A program made the translations under genes and the position numbers. A stretch of 64,000 nucleotides of DNA, taken from the NCBI RefSeq assembly GCF_000189635.1, contig NW_002476495.1:186001-250000 (forward strand), read 5' to 3'. Under the pieces are notes generated by a model, which worked only from the letters and a program-made list of their open reading frames with translations, was not told where the DNA came from and ran no database searches. Positions 12,995 to 23,476 of the stretch are shown piece after piece; the stretch's first letter is position 1; each line of letters opens with the position of its first letter. Source of the DNA: Tetrahymena thermophila SB210. Its lineage: Eukaryota > Ciliophora > Oligohymenophorea > Hymenostomatida > Tetrahymenidae.

Positions 12995-13795
12995 TAAACC
13001 AGTGGAATAAATATTAAATGTTTGAATAATTGAATATTATATGTTTTTTTTATTATATAATATTTTGAAAAAGTGTTTTTAACATAAAATATAATAAGAT
13101 AAATAGATTTTATGGTCAATCCCTGTTATTTCTCCACCTAAGACCTAAAATGATTAAATATCCACCATATACCTAAACATTTTAAATATCCACCTTAAAA
13201 AACTAGTGGATATCTATCAAGTTAAGAACCATTTTAATTGAATGAATAGTAAAGAGTTTAATTTTTAATTGGCTTATCAAAGAATAATTATGATATTTTT
13301 AAAATAAATTCAAATATGATAGAAATTAAATTGAGCTTATTAAAAAAAAAAATCAGTCTCATTTGAATTTAAATAATATTTATTTTTTAAAATCATAAAT
13401 TTAAAACATAATCAGATTTTATTACAAAATTTATAATTCAATTCCAAAAAAAAATAGTCATGGGTTTTGTTGAAAGTCTAATTTTATTAAAAAATAAACA
13501 GCTTATCTTGTATGCTGCATAAAAAAATAGATAAAACATAGATTAAATATTTAGCTTTTTAAAGAAAGATTATTCATTTAAATAATGACTAAAATTGTGA
13601 TTAATTGATTTATTGATTTATTTATATTTAGTTTACAGAAATTGTATTAAAGATATTAATTAGGTATCTATCTATCTTATTTTAAGTAAAAGTATATTTA
13701 CATTTTTGTAAGTATTATTAATTATATTAGTTTAATTAGTTATTTATTTATCTATCTATCTAGTAGTTGTTCATTTTAAGGCGTTTTTGCATATT
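12995..13795. other. Intergenic between convergent LRR A and TPR genes
   Basis: No exon is supported. Around 13,153-13,220 the word ATATCCACC occurs three times and pairs with GTGGATAT, giving a small imperfect hairpin. Confidence 0.55.
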
Positions 13796-14644
13796 TCATT
13801 AATTTTCATTCTCTTATCCTAGCAATTATTTACTAATTTCTAAATATTCTTTTGCTTTTTATTCATTATCTAACTTGCTATACAAAAATGCTAAGTTATA
13901 GTAAATTTAGCCATTTTCTGGGTCTAAATTCTTAGCCTTTTCTAATGGAATAAGGGCTTCTTAGTATTTCTACTAATTAGCATATGCTTATGATAAATTG
14001 AAGTAAGCATTTGAGAAAGAATTGTCTATTTCAATAGCTTTTTCAAAATTTTAAATGGCTTAATTATAATCTTTCTTTTGCAAATAAATGCTTCCTAAAT
14101 TGTTAAATGACTCTTTAAGATTCTTGTCTAGTAAAATTGACTTTTGGTAAAGCATTATGGCTTTATCAATGTCTTCATTGTTTTATTTTTATTCTGATTA
14201 ACCTTCATAGGCTATTGCTAAATTGTAATAAAGCAGAGGGTCATCTGGAGATGATTTCAATGCTAAGAGAAAACATTTGATTGCACTCTCAAAATTACTC
14301 ATATTCAAGAAAGATTATCCAATATATTTATATGTGGCTGTTTCTTTTGGCTTGTTTTCTAAATATTTTTAAAAACAGTCGATTGCCTGCTTATGATTCT
14401 AAAGCTTTTAGTAGGCATGACCCATATAAAAGTATGGCACTATGTTCTTTTCATCTAATTTGATAGATTTACTATAGTAGAAGATGGCTTCTTCAAATTA
14501 ATTTTGTTTGTGCAGTTGCTAAGCTTGCTAAAACAGATTTTTAGATTCCTAAGGGCTTTTTTGAATTTCCTTCTTTTGTTGCTACTTATTTTTTAAGCTA
14601 AAAAAGAAAGTTTGAACATTTTAAAGTTTAAAAAACCTACTCAT
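13796..14644 (-). CDS. TPR-repeat protein
   Basis: A single exon of 283 codons (282 aa) runs from ATG (14642-14644) to TGA (13796-13798). After a Gln/Lys-rich N-terminus (MSRFFKLQNVQTFFF...), residues ~34-275 form about six to seven tetratricopeptide repeats. Examples are AQQLHKQNQFEEAIFYYSKS, NNLGSIYLQKKDYNQAIQNF and YYNLAFLYSKLDNEQKAKEY. They show the usual pattern of small residues at positions 8 and 20 and NLG/NLA/NLS turns. TPR arrays are protein-protein scaffolds, and the Asn-rich repeats resemble superkernel-type or ciliary TPR proteins, but nothing points to one pathway. There is no signal peptide or membrane span, so it is likely cytosolic. It runs convergently to the LRR gene and divergently from the first antigen gene. 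Confidence 0.88.
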
Positions 14645-16667
14645 TTTTGTATTTTTACTCAATAACAAATGTAATTATTATTAATAAAATTTGCCTTATT
14701 TTGGTGATATTTTCTAGAAATATTTGTTAAATCTACTTTTATCAAAATTAATTTCACAAAATAAAATTATGAAAAAATAATTTTCTTTTTTTATGTTTTA
14801 ACTTAAAAAGATAATAATATAATAGATTGTAATTTAGTCATACCACCTATCTATTTATTGTGTTTAATATTCCAAAAGTTTTTTAATCCATAAAAATGGA
14901 TGGATGGATTGTTACGAGTATAAAAAAGTTATAATTCTCCTTATCTATTATATGATAATTTTATAAAATTATTAAAAAAAAATATTTTTTAAAAAACCTA
15001 GCTATATTCTCTTGTTTGCTTAAATTTATTTTATTAAAGATAATGCAATAAATTAACTTTAAAAACATTTAGATACTATTCTTATTTCAAGTATTAGATA
15101 GAAAATCTATTACAATCAGTTTGGTTTTCAAAAATATTTTGTGAGAAATATTTTTTTTAAACCTGTAAGTACTCTTTCAAAATTAATACTAATATTTAAA
15201 GGAAGAATTAAGATCAATTTTTTGTTTGTAAATAAAATTAAAATGACCTAAAATTTATTTTCTTTCTTTTTTATTAACTTTTTTTCTTTTACTTTTTAAA
15301 TATTTAACTAATCATTTATATTAACTTTGTTTAATAATTTCAAATGTATGCATGAAAGTATGCAAAAAAATAAAAACTCCTTAATCCTAAAAGATAATAT
15401 TAAAGATATATAAATTCAACATGAGTTTATTTATCCCTGATTAATTTTAAGTTAAATTATGTTTAAAGTATTAAATTCTTGAATTTATTTAAATGAATTA
15501 ATTTGAGCTTTTCTTTGAAGTATTTTTTTGCAATAACAAAGAGCAAATTTAAAATAAAATAAAAAGTAAGCCTTTATTTACTTTTGAGTTTAGAAAAATA
15601 ATAATTTTTAATATTATTTTTTCTAATTTAAAAGAGAGAAAACAAATTTTAAAAAATTTCATCATAATATCATCCAGTATTTATTATATTCAACTCTTAT
15701 AAAGAGAAATATTATTAATGTTTTATCAATAATGATCATATATGTTATAATCAGCTCTTCTAATGACAAATTTTATTAATATTTCATCAGAACTAGAACT
15801 AGAAATTAAATTAAGTGAGTAGGAATGAAATTAATTAATTAATTAATTATTCCTTTTATCTCCCAAATTTTCTCTTCATTAAAAATTTAATTTTGTTTAT
15901 TGGTGTTTTTACTAATTTTCCCTTCAATATTTTGAAAGTCGTAATAAATATATATGATTGTTATATTGATATGTAATTAGATGAATAATTTTTTTGTAAT
16001 ATTATCATGCATAGGATATGAAAGAAAAAATATACAAGATAATTAATCTGCAAAACGTTAGAAGACAACTTATGTTAATATTTTACCAAAAATTATGATA
16101 ATAATTATCCCAATAAATAATTAAAAGACAGACATATGTTTCTAATATTTTATCATAAAATTAATCAATTTTTTATTTGCAAATCTAATTTAAAAAACTG
16201 ACCATTTTCTCCTAAAATTATGGTAGATTTTCTACTTTTTAGTAGATAATAAAGTAGAATAAAGCATTTTATTTTTATTTATTTAGTACTTTTAATAATT
16301 AACTCAAAAGTAGTATCAATTAATTTTATATTTTACTTTGTGCTTATTTAGAAATAGATTAAAATTTTTAGGTTTTCAATTTTGTGTAAAAATTCTCTTT
16401 AAAAAAAAGTAGTTAAATGATTTTTATGAAATTAGAGTAGAATTTCATATTTTTAAATAATTATTTTTTTGTTTAGGATCCTAAATAAAATTATATTTAA
16501 CAAATTTAGGTAATGTTTCAAATAAGCTAATTTTAATAATTTTTGTTTTTTTATCTTGAATGAATTAATAAATTTAATTAATTATCTTACCCGATCGATC
16601 ATTTATTTAAAATTCTAGATAATTAATATAAAGAGGGAACATTGATTTGATACAATAATGAATGGAT
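14645..16667. other. Intergenic, divergent; far-upstream region of antigen gene 1
   Basis: No exon is supported. From ~15,000 the sequence is related to the regions upstream of the other four antigen genes. It includes degenerate copies of the AGACAAATTTT / TTAATATTTCATCAG motif near 15,640, 15,705, 15,760, 16,060 and 16,125. Confidence 0.6.
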
Positions 16668-16779
16668 AATATTCAAATTATCTCAGCTCATCTGTATTAT
16701 TTAAAAATAAATGAGCAAAATTCTAATTATAAAGATTTAATAAAAATAAAAATAAATATAAACTAATATAGCAAAAATA
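16668..16779 (+). promoter_or_regulatory. Conserved proximal upstream block of antigen gene 1
   Basis: This is about 110 bp conserved before all five antigen genes. It has TTCAAATTATC, then a CAGCTCA-type core with TGTATTATTT, GAGCAAAATT and TATAAAGATTTAATAAAA, and an A-rich leader up to the ATG. Promoter plus 5' UTR is the simplest reading; function is inferred. Confidence 0.55.
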
Positions 16780-17556
16780 ATGAAAGCAATTTCTTTAATA
16801 TTTATATCATTAGCTGTAATTGCTACAGTAAACGCTACTTGTGCTGATGCAAATGCTACTGCTGGTTAAGGAGGTACTTGTTTCTGTAATGCTGGTTATT
16901 ATGGTACTTCTACTGATGTTTCTTCAGGTGGATCATGCAAAAAATGCCCAACTGGAGCTACTTCTCCTGCTTCCACTACCTCAGGGACTCTTAAGAGCTC
17001 TTGCACTTGCATCGATACTAACGCTATTCCCGATATTACTTACACTCTCTGCTTATGTAATGATAACTACTACGGTACACCTACCAGTTCTGGTGCTAGT
17101 GGATGTACTCCATGCCCAACTGGATCAAAATCCTTTGCTGGTTCAACTACTGTTACTTAATGTCTTTGTGGTGACTTTAATTCTGTCATCAATGATGCCA
17201 AAACTGCCTGCTAATGTAAGGCTAACTACTATGGTACACCTACTTCTTCTGGTCCCAGTGGATGTACTAAATGCCCTACTGATACAACCTCTACCATAGG
17301 TACAACTGCTCTATCTTCTTGCGCTTGCCCAGACACTAACGCTTCCCTCAACACTGCTAATCCTCCTGTTTGCTAATGTAAAGCTAACTTCTATGGTTCT
17401 CCTACTAGTTCTGGTGCTAGTGGATGTACTGCATGCCCTAATGGATAAATTGCTCCAGCTGGTTCTTCTACTAATGTTTGCAAAGTTGCTTCAACATCTT
17501 CCACATATATTTTACCCATAGTTTCTTTACTTTTCTCTTTAGTTATGCTTATTTGA
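16780..17556 (+). CDS. Immobilization-antigen-type GPI-anchored surface protein, copy 1 (4 repeats)
   Basis: The frame has 259 codons (258 aa). MKAISLIFISLAVIATVNA is a signal peptide. Four cysteine-rich units follow, built from CxC, the core NFYGTPTSSGASGCT or a variant, and CPxG. The tail SSTYILPIVSLLFSLVMLI is hydrophobic and ends at the stop, as GPI-attachment signals do. In-frame TAA codes Gln in CQCKANYYG and at GQGG near the N-terminus. The design matches ciliate i-antigens (Tetrahymena Ser proteins, Ichthyophthirius i-antigens), which coat cell and cilia and bind immobilizing antibodies. Assignment to a named locus is not possible. Compared with copy 2 it has an extra Ala-Thr pair before the first Cys. 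The start is fixed by the signal peptide and by alignment of all five copies. Confidence 0.87.
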
Positions 17557-19897
17557 AGTTAATTTTTCAAAGAAAATATCTTTAAAATATCAATTATTAA
17601 AAAATTAATAAATTTTTGTCTGTTAGTCAATAAATAATAATTTTATGTTCTAATGATTTGAAAATGGATTAATAAGTTTTATCAAAAAAAAATAAAATAT
17701 TAGTTCTTTTTTATTAATTTTTTTAATACTCAACTTTCAAATTATATAATTAGATAATAATCTTATTGTAAATAATTAAACAAATAAATAAAACTTGCCT
17801 ATTAAACATGAAAATTTATCATGAATAGAATTTTTGTTAAATATGAAAATATTCTGATTTGAGTTTTTTAATATCACTTTAAACATGTTAAGAAAAAAAT
17901 TAATAAATTTATTTGGTTTATATTGATTTCAGTAGTCAATAATATTTTGAATAAAAGAGTAAGTTTAAAAAGTCTGGCAAGGCAATCTGATTAAATCAAA
18001 AAAATAATGATATTTAAAATATATACTACAGTTTTATAGATATTGAGAATGTGGTATCTATCACCCAATAAAAATTATTTTAACGTATTTTTGAAAATTT
18101 ATATGACTAATTTATTATTTTTACTCTTGGAACATTTAAGAATTTATAGTTGATATATTTTTTTTGTTTAAAAAAATGGTTAAATTAAAAAAGAAATTTA
18201 TTTTGAAGATACCTTATAATTCTGTAAAATGGGGAAAATAGTTAATGTGTTATTTTATTGATTTTATCACATATAATATAAATCAATTAAATATTATAAA
18301 ATAATTCTATTATAGAAAAATATTCATTTAAATATAGTTGAATAGGAAACTTACTTACTTACTTCCTTTTCAATAGAAAAAAATCAAAAACTAACTAATT
18401 AAATTACGAAAGATTACAAAAGGATAGTAAATAAATTAACTGAATGAATAGTAAAGATAAAGACATGTTAATCATGATTAAAAAGAGATATATTTTATTA
18501 GAATATATGGAAAAGTAAATATTTATCATATATTTATTATAAATATCTAACGAAATATTTTTTTCAAAAGTAAAAATGATAAAATTAAATTTTAAAATTG
18601 ATCAGATTTATTTAAGCAAATAAAGATAATTTTGAGCTTAGAGGTAGCAAAATAAAAATTTTTATCTTTTATTTTTGTACTTTGAAATTTACATAGTTTT
18701 TAGATCTCATTTTTTGAGTATTTTAAGGATACCAATATATTTTTACTTTATACATAAATACTATGTTAATATAAAATTTATTTTATTTAGTTAAATTTTG
18801 TAAAATTATTTTGAAGTAAAAAAAAAGATATCATTTTAAAAATGATAAATAAATGAATGAATTTTTTTGTAAATAAAATTAAATACAATTTAACCAATTT
18901 ACAAATATTTTATCAAAATTACAAAAAATTTATTTATTTAAAAATATTATTTTTTTCTAATTGAGAGAAAGCAAAATTTTAAATATTTCATCATACAATT
19001 CTTAAGCATTTATTATATTCAATTCTTATAAAGGTAAATTTTATTAATATTTCATCAGGACTAGAAATTAAATTAAGTTAGAAGTAAAGAAATCAATTAT
19101 TACTCTTAACTCCCAAGTTTTATCTTCTTTAAAAATTAAATTTTTTTTTTAATTTTCTTTATTAGCTAGCGCTTTTATTAGTTTTTCCCTTCAATACATT
19201 GTAAGTGGAGATAAATATATATGGTTGCAAATTGATACATAATTTTATCAATATTTTTTTGTAATATTATCATGCATAGAATATGTAAAAAAAAAATATA
19301 CAAGACTAATTAATCTTGCACACCAATTTATGTTAATATTTTAACTTAAATTATGATAGCTATTATTCCATTAAATAATTTAAAACATACATTTTTTAAT
19401 GTTTTATCTTAAAATTAATCAATGTTTTTTTTGCAAATCTAATTTGAAAAACCAATCATTTTCTCCTAAAATTTGGACAGATTTTCTACATTTTAGCTAT
19501 TAATAAAGTAGAATAAAGCATTTTATTTTTAATTATTTCGTACTTTTAATGATTAACTCAAAAATAGTATCAATTAATTTAATTTTCTATTTCACTTTGT
19601 GTTTAGAAACATATTTAGAATTTTTGGGTTTTCTATTTTCAAAAATTATCTTAAAAATATAAGTAGTTAAATGATTTTCATAAAAAGTGAGTATAATTTC
19701 ATATTTTTAAGTAATTTTATTTGCGTTTAGGAACTTACATGATACTATCTTTAACTAATTTAGGTAAATGTTTCAAATAAGCTAATTTTAACAATATTTG
19801 TTTTGTATCTTAAATTAATTAATTAATAAATTAACCTACCTGATTGATAATTTATCTTAAATTCAAGATTATAATATGAAGATAAATTAATTAATGA
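17557..19897. other. Intergenic between antigen genes 1 and 2
   Basis: The first ~150 bp is the 3' flank shared by all antigen genes (TTTTTGTCTGTT, ATTTTATGTTCTAATG). A ~500-bp dispersed repeat lies at 18,340-18,860 (see its own entry). From ~18,880 the sequence is homologous to the upstream regions of the other antigen genes. No exon is supported. Confidence 0.6.
18340..18860 (+). repeat. Dispersed ~500-bp repeat (copy 1)
   Basis: This matches 26,420-26,960 in the same orientation. Shared words include TATTTTTTTCAAAAGTAAAA or a close variant, GATAAAATTAAATTTTAAAAT and GTAGCAAAATAAAAAT. No coding capacity is recognised. Confidence 0.6.
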
Positions 19898-20019
19898 ATA
19901 ATCTTCAAATTATCATAGCTCAGCTGGATTATTTTAAAATGAGCAAAATTTTAATCATAAAAATTTAATAAAATAAAAAATACAAATTAATATAAATTAA
20001 TCTTGCAAAAAAAAAAAAA
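19898..20019 (+). promoter_or_regulatory. Conserved proximal upstream block of antigen gene 2
   Basis: Same block as before copy 1: CTTCAAATTATCATAGCTCAG, GAGCAAAATTTTAATCAT and an A-rich leader ending in a run of 14 A before the ATG. Regulatory role inferred from conservation. Confidence 0.55.
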
Positions 20020-20793
20020 ATGAAAGCAATTTCTTTGATTCTTATTTCATTAGCTGTGATTGCTACAGTAAACGCTTGTACTGATGCTCACGCTACTGCT
20101 GGTAATGGAGGTACTTGTTTCTGTAATGCTGGTTATTATGGTACTTCTACTGATGTTAATGGTGCAGGATCTTGCCAAAAATGCCCAGATGGAACTACTT
20201 CTGCAGCTGCCACTACCTCAGGAACTCTTGTCAGCTCTTGCACTTGCATCGATGTTAATGCTATTCCCAATGGTGCCAACACTGGCTGCGCATGTAAGGA
20301 TAACTTCTATGGTAAACCTACCAGTTCTGGTGCTAGTGGATGTACTCCATGCCCAACAGGATCAATTTCTACTTTTGGTTCATATTCTGTTGATTATTGC
20401 TTTTGCGTAGACTCAAATTCTGTTAAAAATAGTTCCAACACTGCATGCTAATGTAAGGATAACTTCTATGGTACACCTAACCCAACTAAGGGTGGTGCTA
20501 CTGGATGTACTGCATGCCCATCTGGAACAACCTCTACCGCTGGTACAACTGATATGTCTTCTTGCGCTTGCCCAGACACTAACGCTTCCCTTAACTCTGC
20601 TAATCCTCCTGTATGCTAATGTAAAGCTAATTTCTATGGTAGCCCTACTACTTCTGGTGCTAGTGGATGTACTGCATGCCCTAATGGATAAACTGCTCCT
20701 GCTGGTTCTGCTAGTAATGTTTGCAAAGCTTCATCTTCCACATACATTTTACCCATAGTTTCTTTGCTTTTCTCTTTACTTATGCTTATTTGA
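20020..20793 (+). CDS. Immobilization-antigen-type GPI-anchored surface protein, copy 2 (4 repeats)
   Basis: The frame has 258 codons (257 aa) and ends at TGA. It has the signal peptide MKAISLILISLAVIATVNA, four cysteine units and the GPI-type tail SSTYILPIVSLLFSLLMLI. TAA is read as Gln in CQCKDNFYG, CQCKANFYG and at NGQTAP; under the standard code the protein would stop after 143 residues. Its third unit has an Asn-Pro-Thr-Lys insert (TPNPTKGGATGC) that resembles the longer units of copies 3 and 5. It lies 2.5 kb downstream of copy 1 in the same orientation, as a tandem pair. Outer-surface coat protein is the expected role. Confidence 0.87.
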
Positions 20794-21869
20794 AGTTAGT
20801 TTTTCACAAAAATATCTTTATAACATCAATTATTAAAATTTTAATTAATTTTTGTCTGTTTGTCTATAAATATTAATTTCATGTTCTAATGGTATGAAAA
20901 TTGATTAATAAGTTTTAATTTATTTTGCTAATATTGATTTCAGATTTTAATAATATGTTGAATATAAGAATTAGTTTTAAAAAATTAGGCAGAGCAATCT
21001 GGCTAAATGAAAAAATAATGAAATTTTTAAATATATTTACTACAATATTATAGATATTGAGAGTGCAGTGTTACTTAATAGAAAAAATTTTTAAAGATAT
21101 TTTCACAATATTATGAAGTTGCATCCAATTTCATTTATTTATCAAAAAAACTTATTTTTTCGAATCAATACAATTTAAAAAATTGCAATTTTATCTTAAC
21201 ATAATTATCATTTCACTTCTTATAAAAAATCGCTTTTAAAAAATTATATCTATTTAGGAAAATAGACAAAATTAGCCCAAAAAAAGAAATAAAAGAAATT
21301 TAAAATGAACATCAGATTAATTAAGAATTCATCAGAATGAAAGAAAAAAATTTAAAGATTCACTCAGATGGTCATTAAAGATTATGCACAAGCATATTTT
21401 AAATTGTTTTATTTCTTCCTTTTGAATAATTTTTGCTTATTTTATTTAATTATGATTAATATTTTTATTTTATGGGTTCAATTTATTTTTTAGGATTAAC
21501 TTTTAAAGTTAAAATATCTAGTATGTGTGTAGTATGTTAGTTTATGATATTTTTATTTTTTATTTTTTAGTTTTTTGAAAAAATAAAAATAATATAAAAA
21601 TTTAAGCCATAGTCTTTTTTTAATTTTACAAAATTTACAATCTATATAAACAGAAAGAAATGTTAGGTAGATATTGATTGACCAAATAGATGCTAATTTG
21701 TATTTAAAATTTTTCAAACATCTATCTATCCATCCATCTTTTCAAATCTTTTTATTAATTTTTAATGAAGGATTATGTATAAAATTGACTTTTGTTATTC
21801 TATTTAATATTTTTGGTGACTTAAATAATACTTTCAATTTACTATAGATATATATATTATTTTTACAAA
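20794..21869. other. 3' flank of antigen gene 2 and AT-rich spacer
   Basis: It begins with the conserved antigen 3' flank (to ~20,930). The rest is AT-rich with no supported exon. Confidence 0.5.
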
Positions 21870-23115
21870 TTTTTTAATTAAAATTAAGTTAAAATAACTA
21901 AAAAACATTTTAAAAAATAATGTACGAATATAGGGAAAATTTCTATAAGAAAAATTAATGACAGTTAAATATATAAAGAATATGTATTATAATGATAATA
22001 TTTTTTTAAAAATATACCTCAGACCTATATGGAGGACCTCATGAGAATAAAGTGAAGAGTTTAAAAACTTTTATAGTAAAAATAAATTAAGAGTATACTG
22101 ATAAAAAAATAAATAATAACTTCTTAAAATTTGTTGTAATATTTAATCTATTGCATCATTTATTTTATTAATTAATTAATTAATTAAAGAATATTGAATA
22201 ACGAAGTAATTTTTGGAAATTTAATGAATTATAAGTTGATAAAAAGAACAAATAAATAAATTATATGAATTCATAAATTTGCTTTTATCAAGATAAATCA
22301 CAAATAACTTACTTAATCAGTCTAATTAATATTCATTATTAAATTTTATATTTCTATTTTAAATATTTACTTAAAAATTAATAAGGAACTAGAGATTATA
22401 TATAAAGGATAATAAGAATGCAAACTTTTTAAAAATAGTTAGTTAGTTAGTTATCATTTACTTTTTTAAACTATTTCAAAAATATAAAATTTTAAAAAAT
22501 AAATATGATAATTATTCAAATAACAGAAAGAAATACTTGTAAATACTTGAAATTTATTTTATTCTAGTGAGTTCTCTCTCATTCATTATCCTTTATATAC
22601 AATCTCTAAGTCATTATTATTTTTAAGTAAACATTTGAAATAGAAATTTTAAGATTTAATAATGAATGTTAGTTTGACTGACTAATTAAGTTATTTGTAA
22701 TTTCTCTTACTAAAAGCTAATAAATTCATATAATTTATTTATTCTTTTTATCCACTAATAATTAATTAAATTTCCATAAATTAATTGTTTGTTATTCAAT
22801 ATTTTTGAAAATAAATAAATGATATAATAGATTAAATACCACTCATTACAAGAAGTAATTATTTATTTTTTATCAATATACAATAAATTTATATTTACTA
22901 ATATTAAAAGTTTTTAAGCTCTTCACTTAAATCTCATGAGGTTCTCCATATTGGTCCGATGTATATTTATTTATTTATAAATTTCATCTTTATATTATAA
23001 ACTTTCTTTTCTTTTAGAATTTAATTTTTCAAATAGAAATTTTCCCTACATTCGTAAATTATATTTAAAAATGTTTTTTTAGTTATTTTAACTGAATTTT
23101 CATTAAAAATTTTTA
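21870..23115. repeat. Large imperfect palindrome (~560-bp arms)
   Basis: The left arm (about 21,870-22,440) reads on the opposite strand like the right arm (about 22,560-23,115). Examples are GAGGACCTCATGAGA against CTCATGAGGTTCTCC, TACGAATATAGGGAAAATTT against AAATTTTCCCTACATTCGTA, and TATATAAAGGATAAT against ATTATCCTTTATATA. The right arm is the LRR upstream block also found at 8,520. It could be a foldback element or an inverted duplication. Confidence 0.75.
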
Positions 23116-23476
23116 AAAATCATTATCCATTTATTATGATTTGATATTTTTTATTAATTTAGTTCTAACACTTTTACATGATAAAAACTGTTTATTAGTT
23201 TTGGATGGATTATGATATTTTTACTAATAATAAATTAATTTAAAACAAAAGAGCTTAACTTGCTTATTAGCTTTTTATTTAATTTACTTTCTTCTTTTTC
23301 TTTTTTATTATAATTGTGTTATTTTTTCTACTATTTGTCTTAATTTAACTCTTTTTTATTTTAAATAATTGCTTTTATTATTTATTTATTCATTTCTTAT
23401 TATTTCATATTTTTTCTTCATTTTTTCCTTTTAAATAATTAATTAGTTTATTATTTTTTCTTCAATATTTAAAAAG

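Noticed and set aside
12892-13119. Minus-strand open frame over the end of LRR gene A
   Set aside because: It covers the last LRR exon on the other strand; the plus-strand exon joins in phase and ends in TGA.
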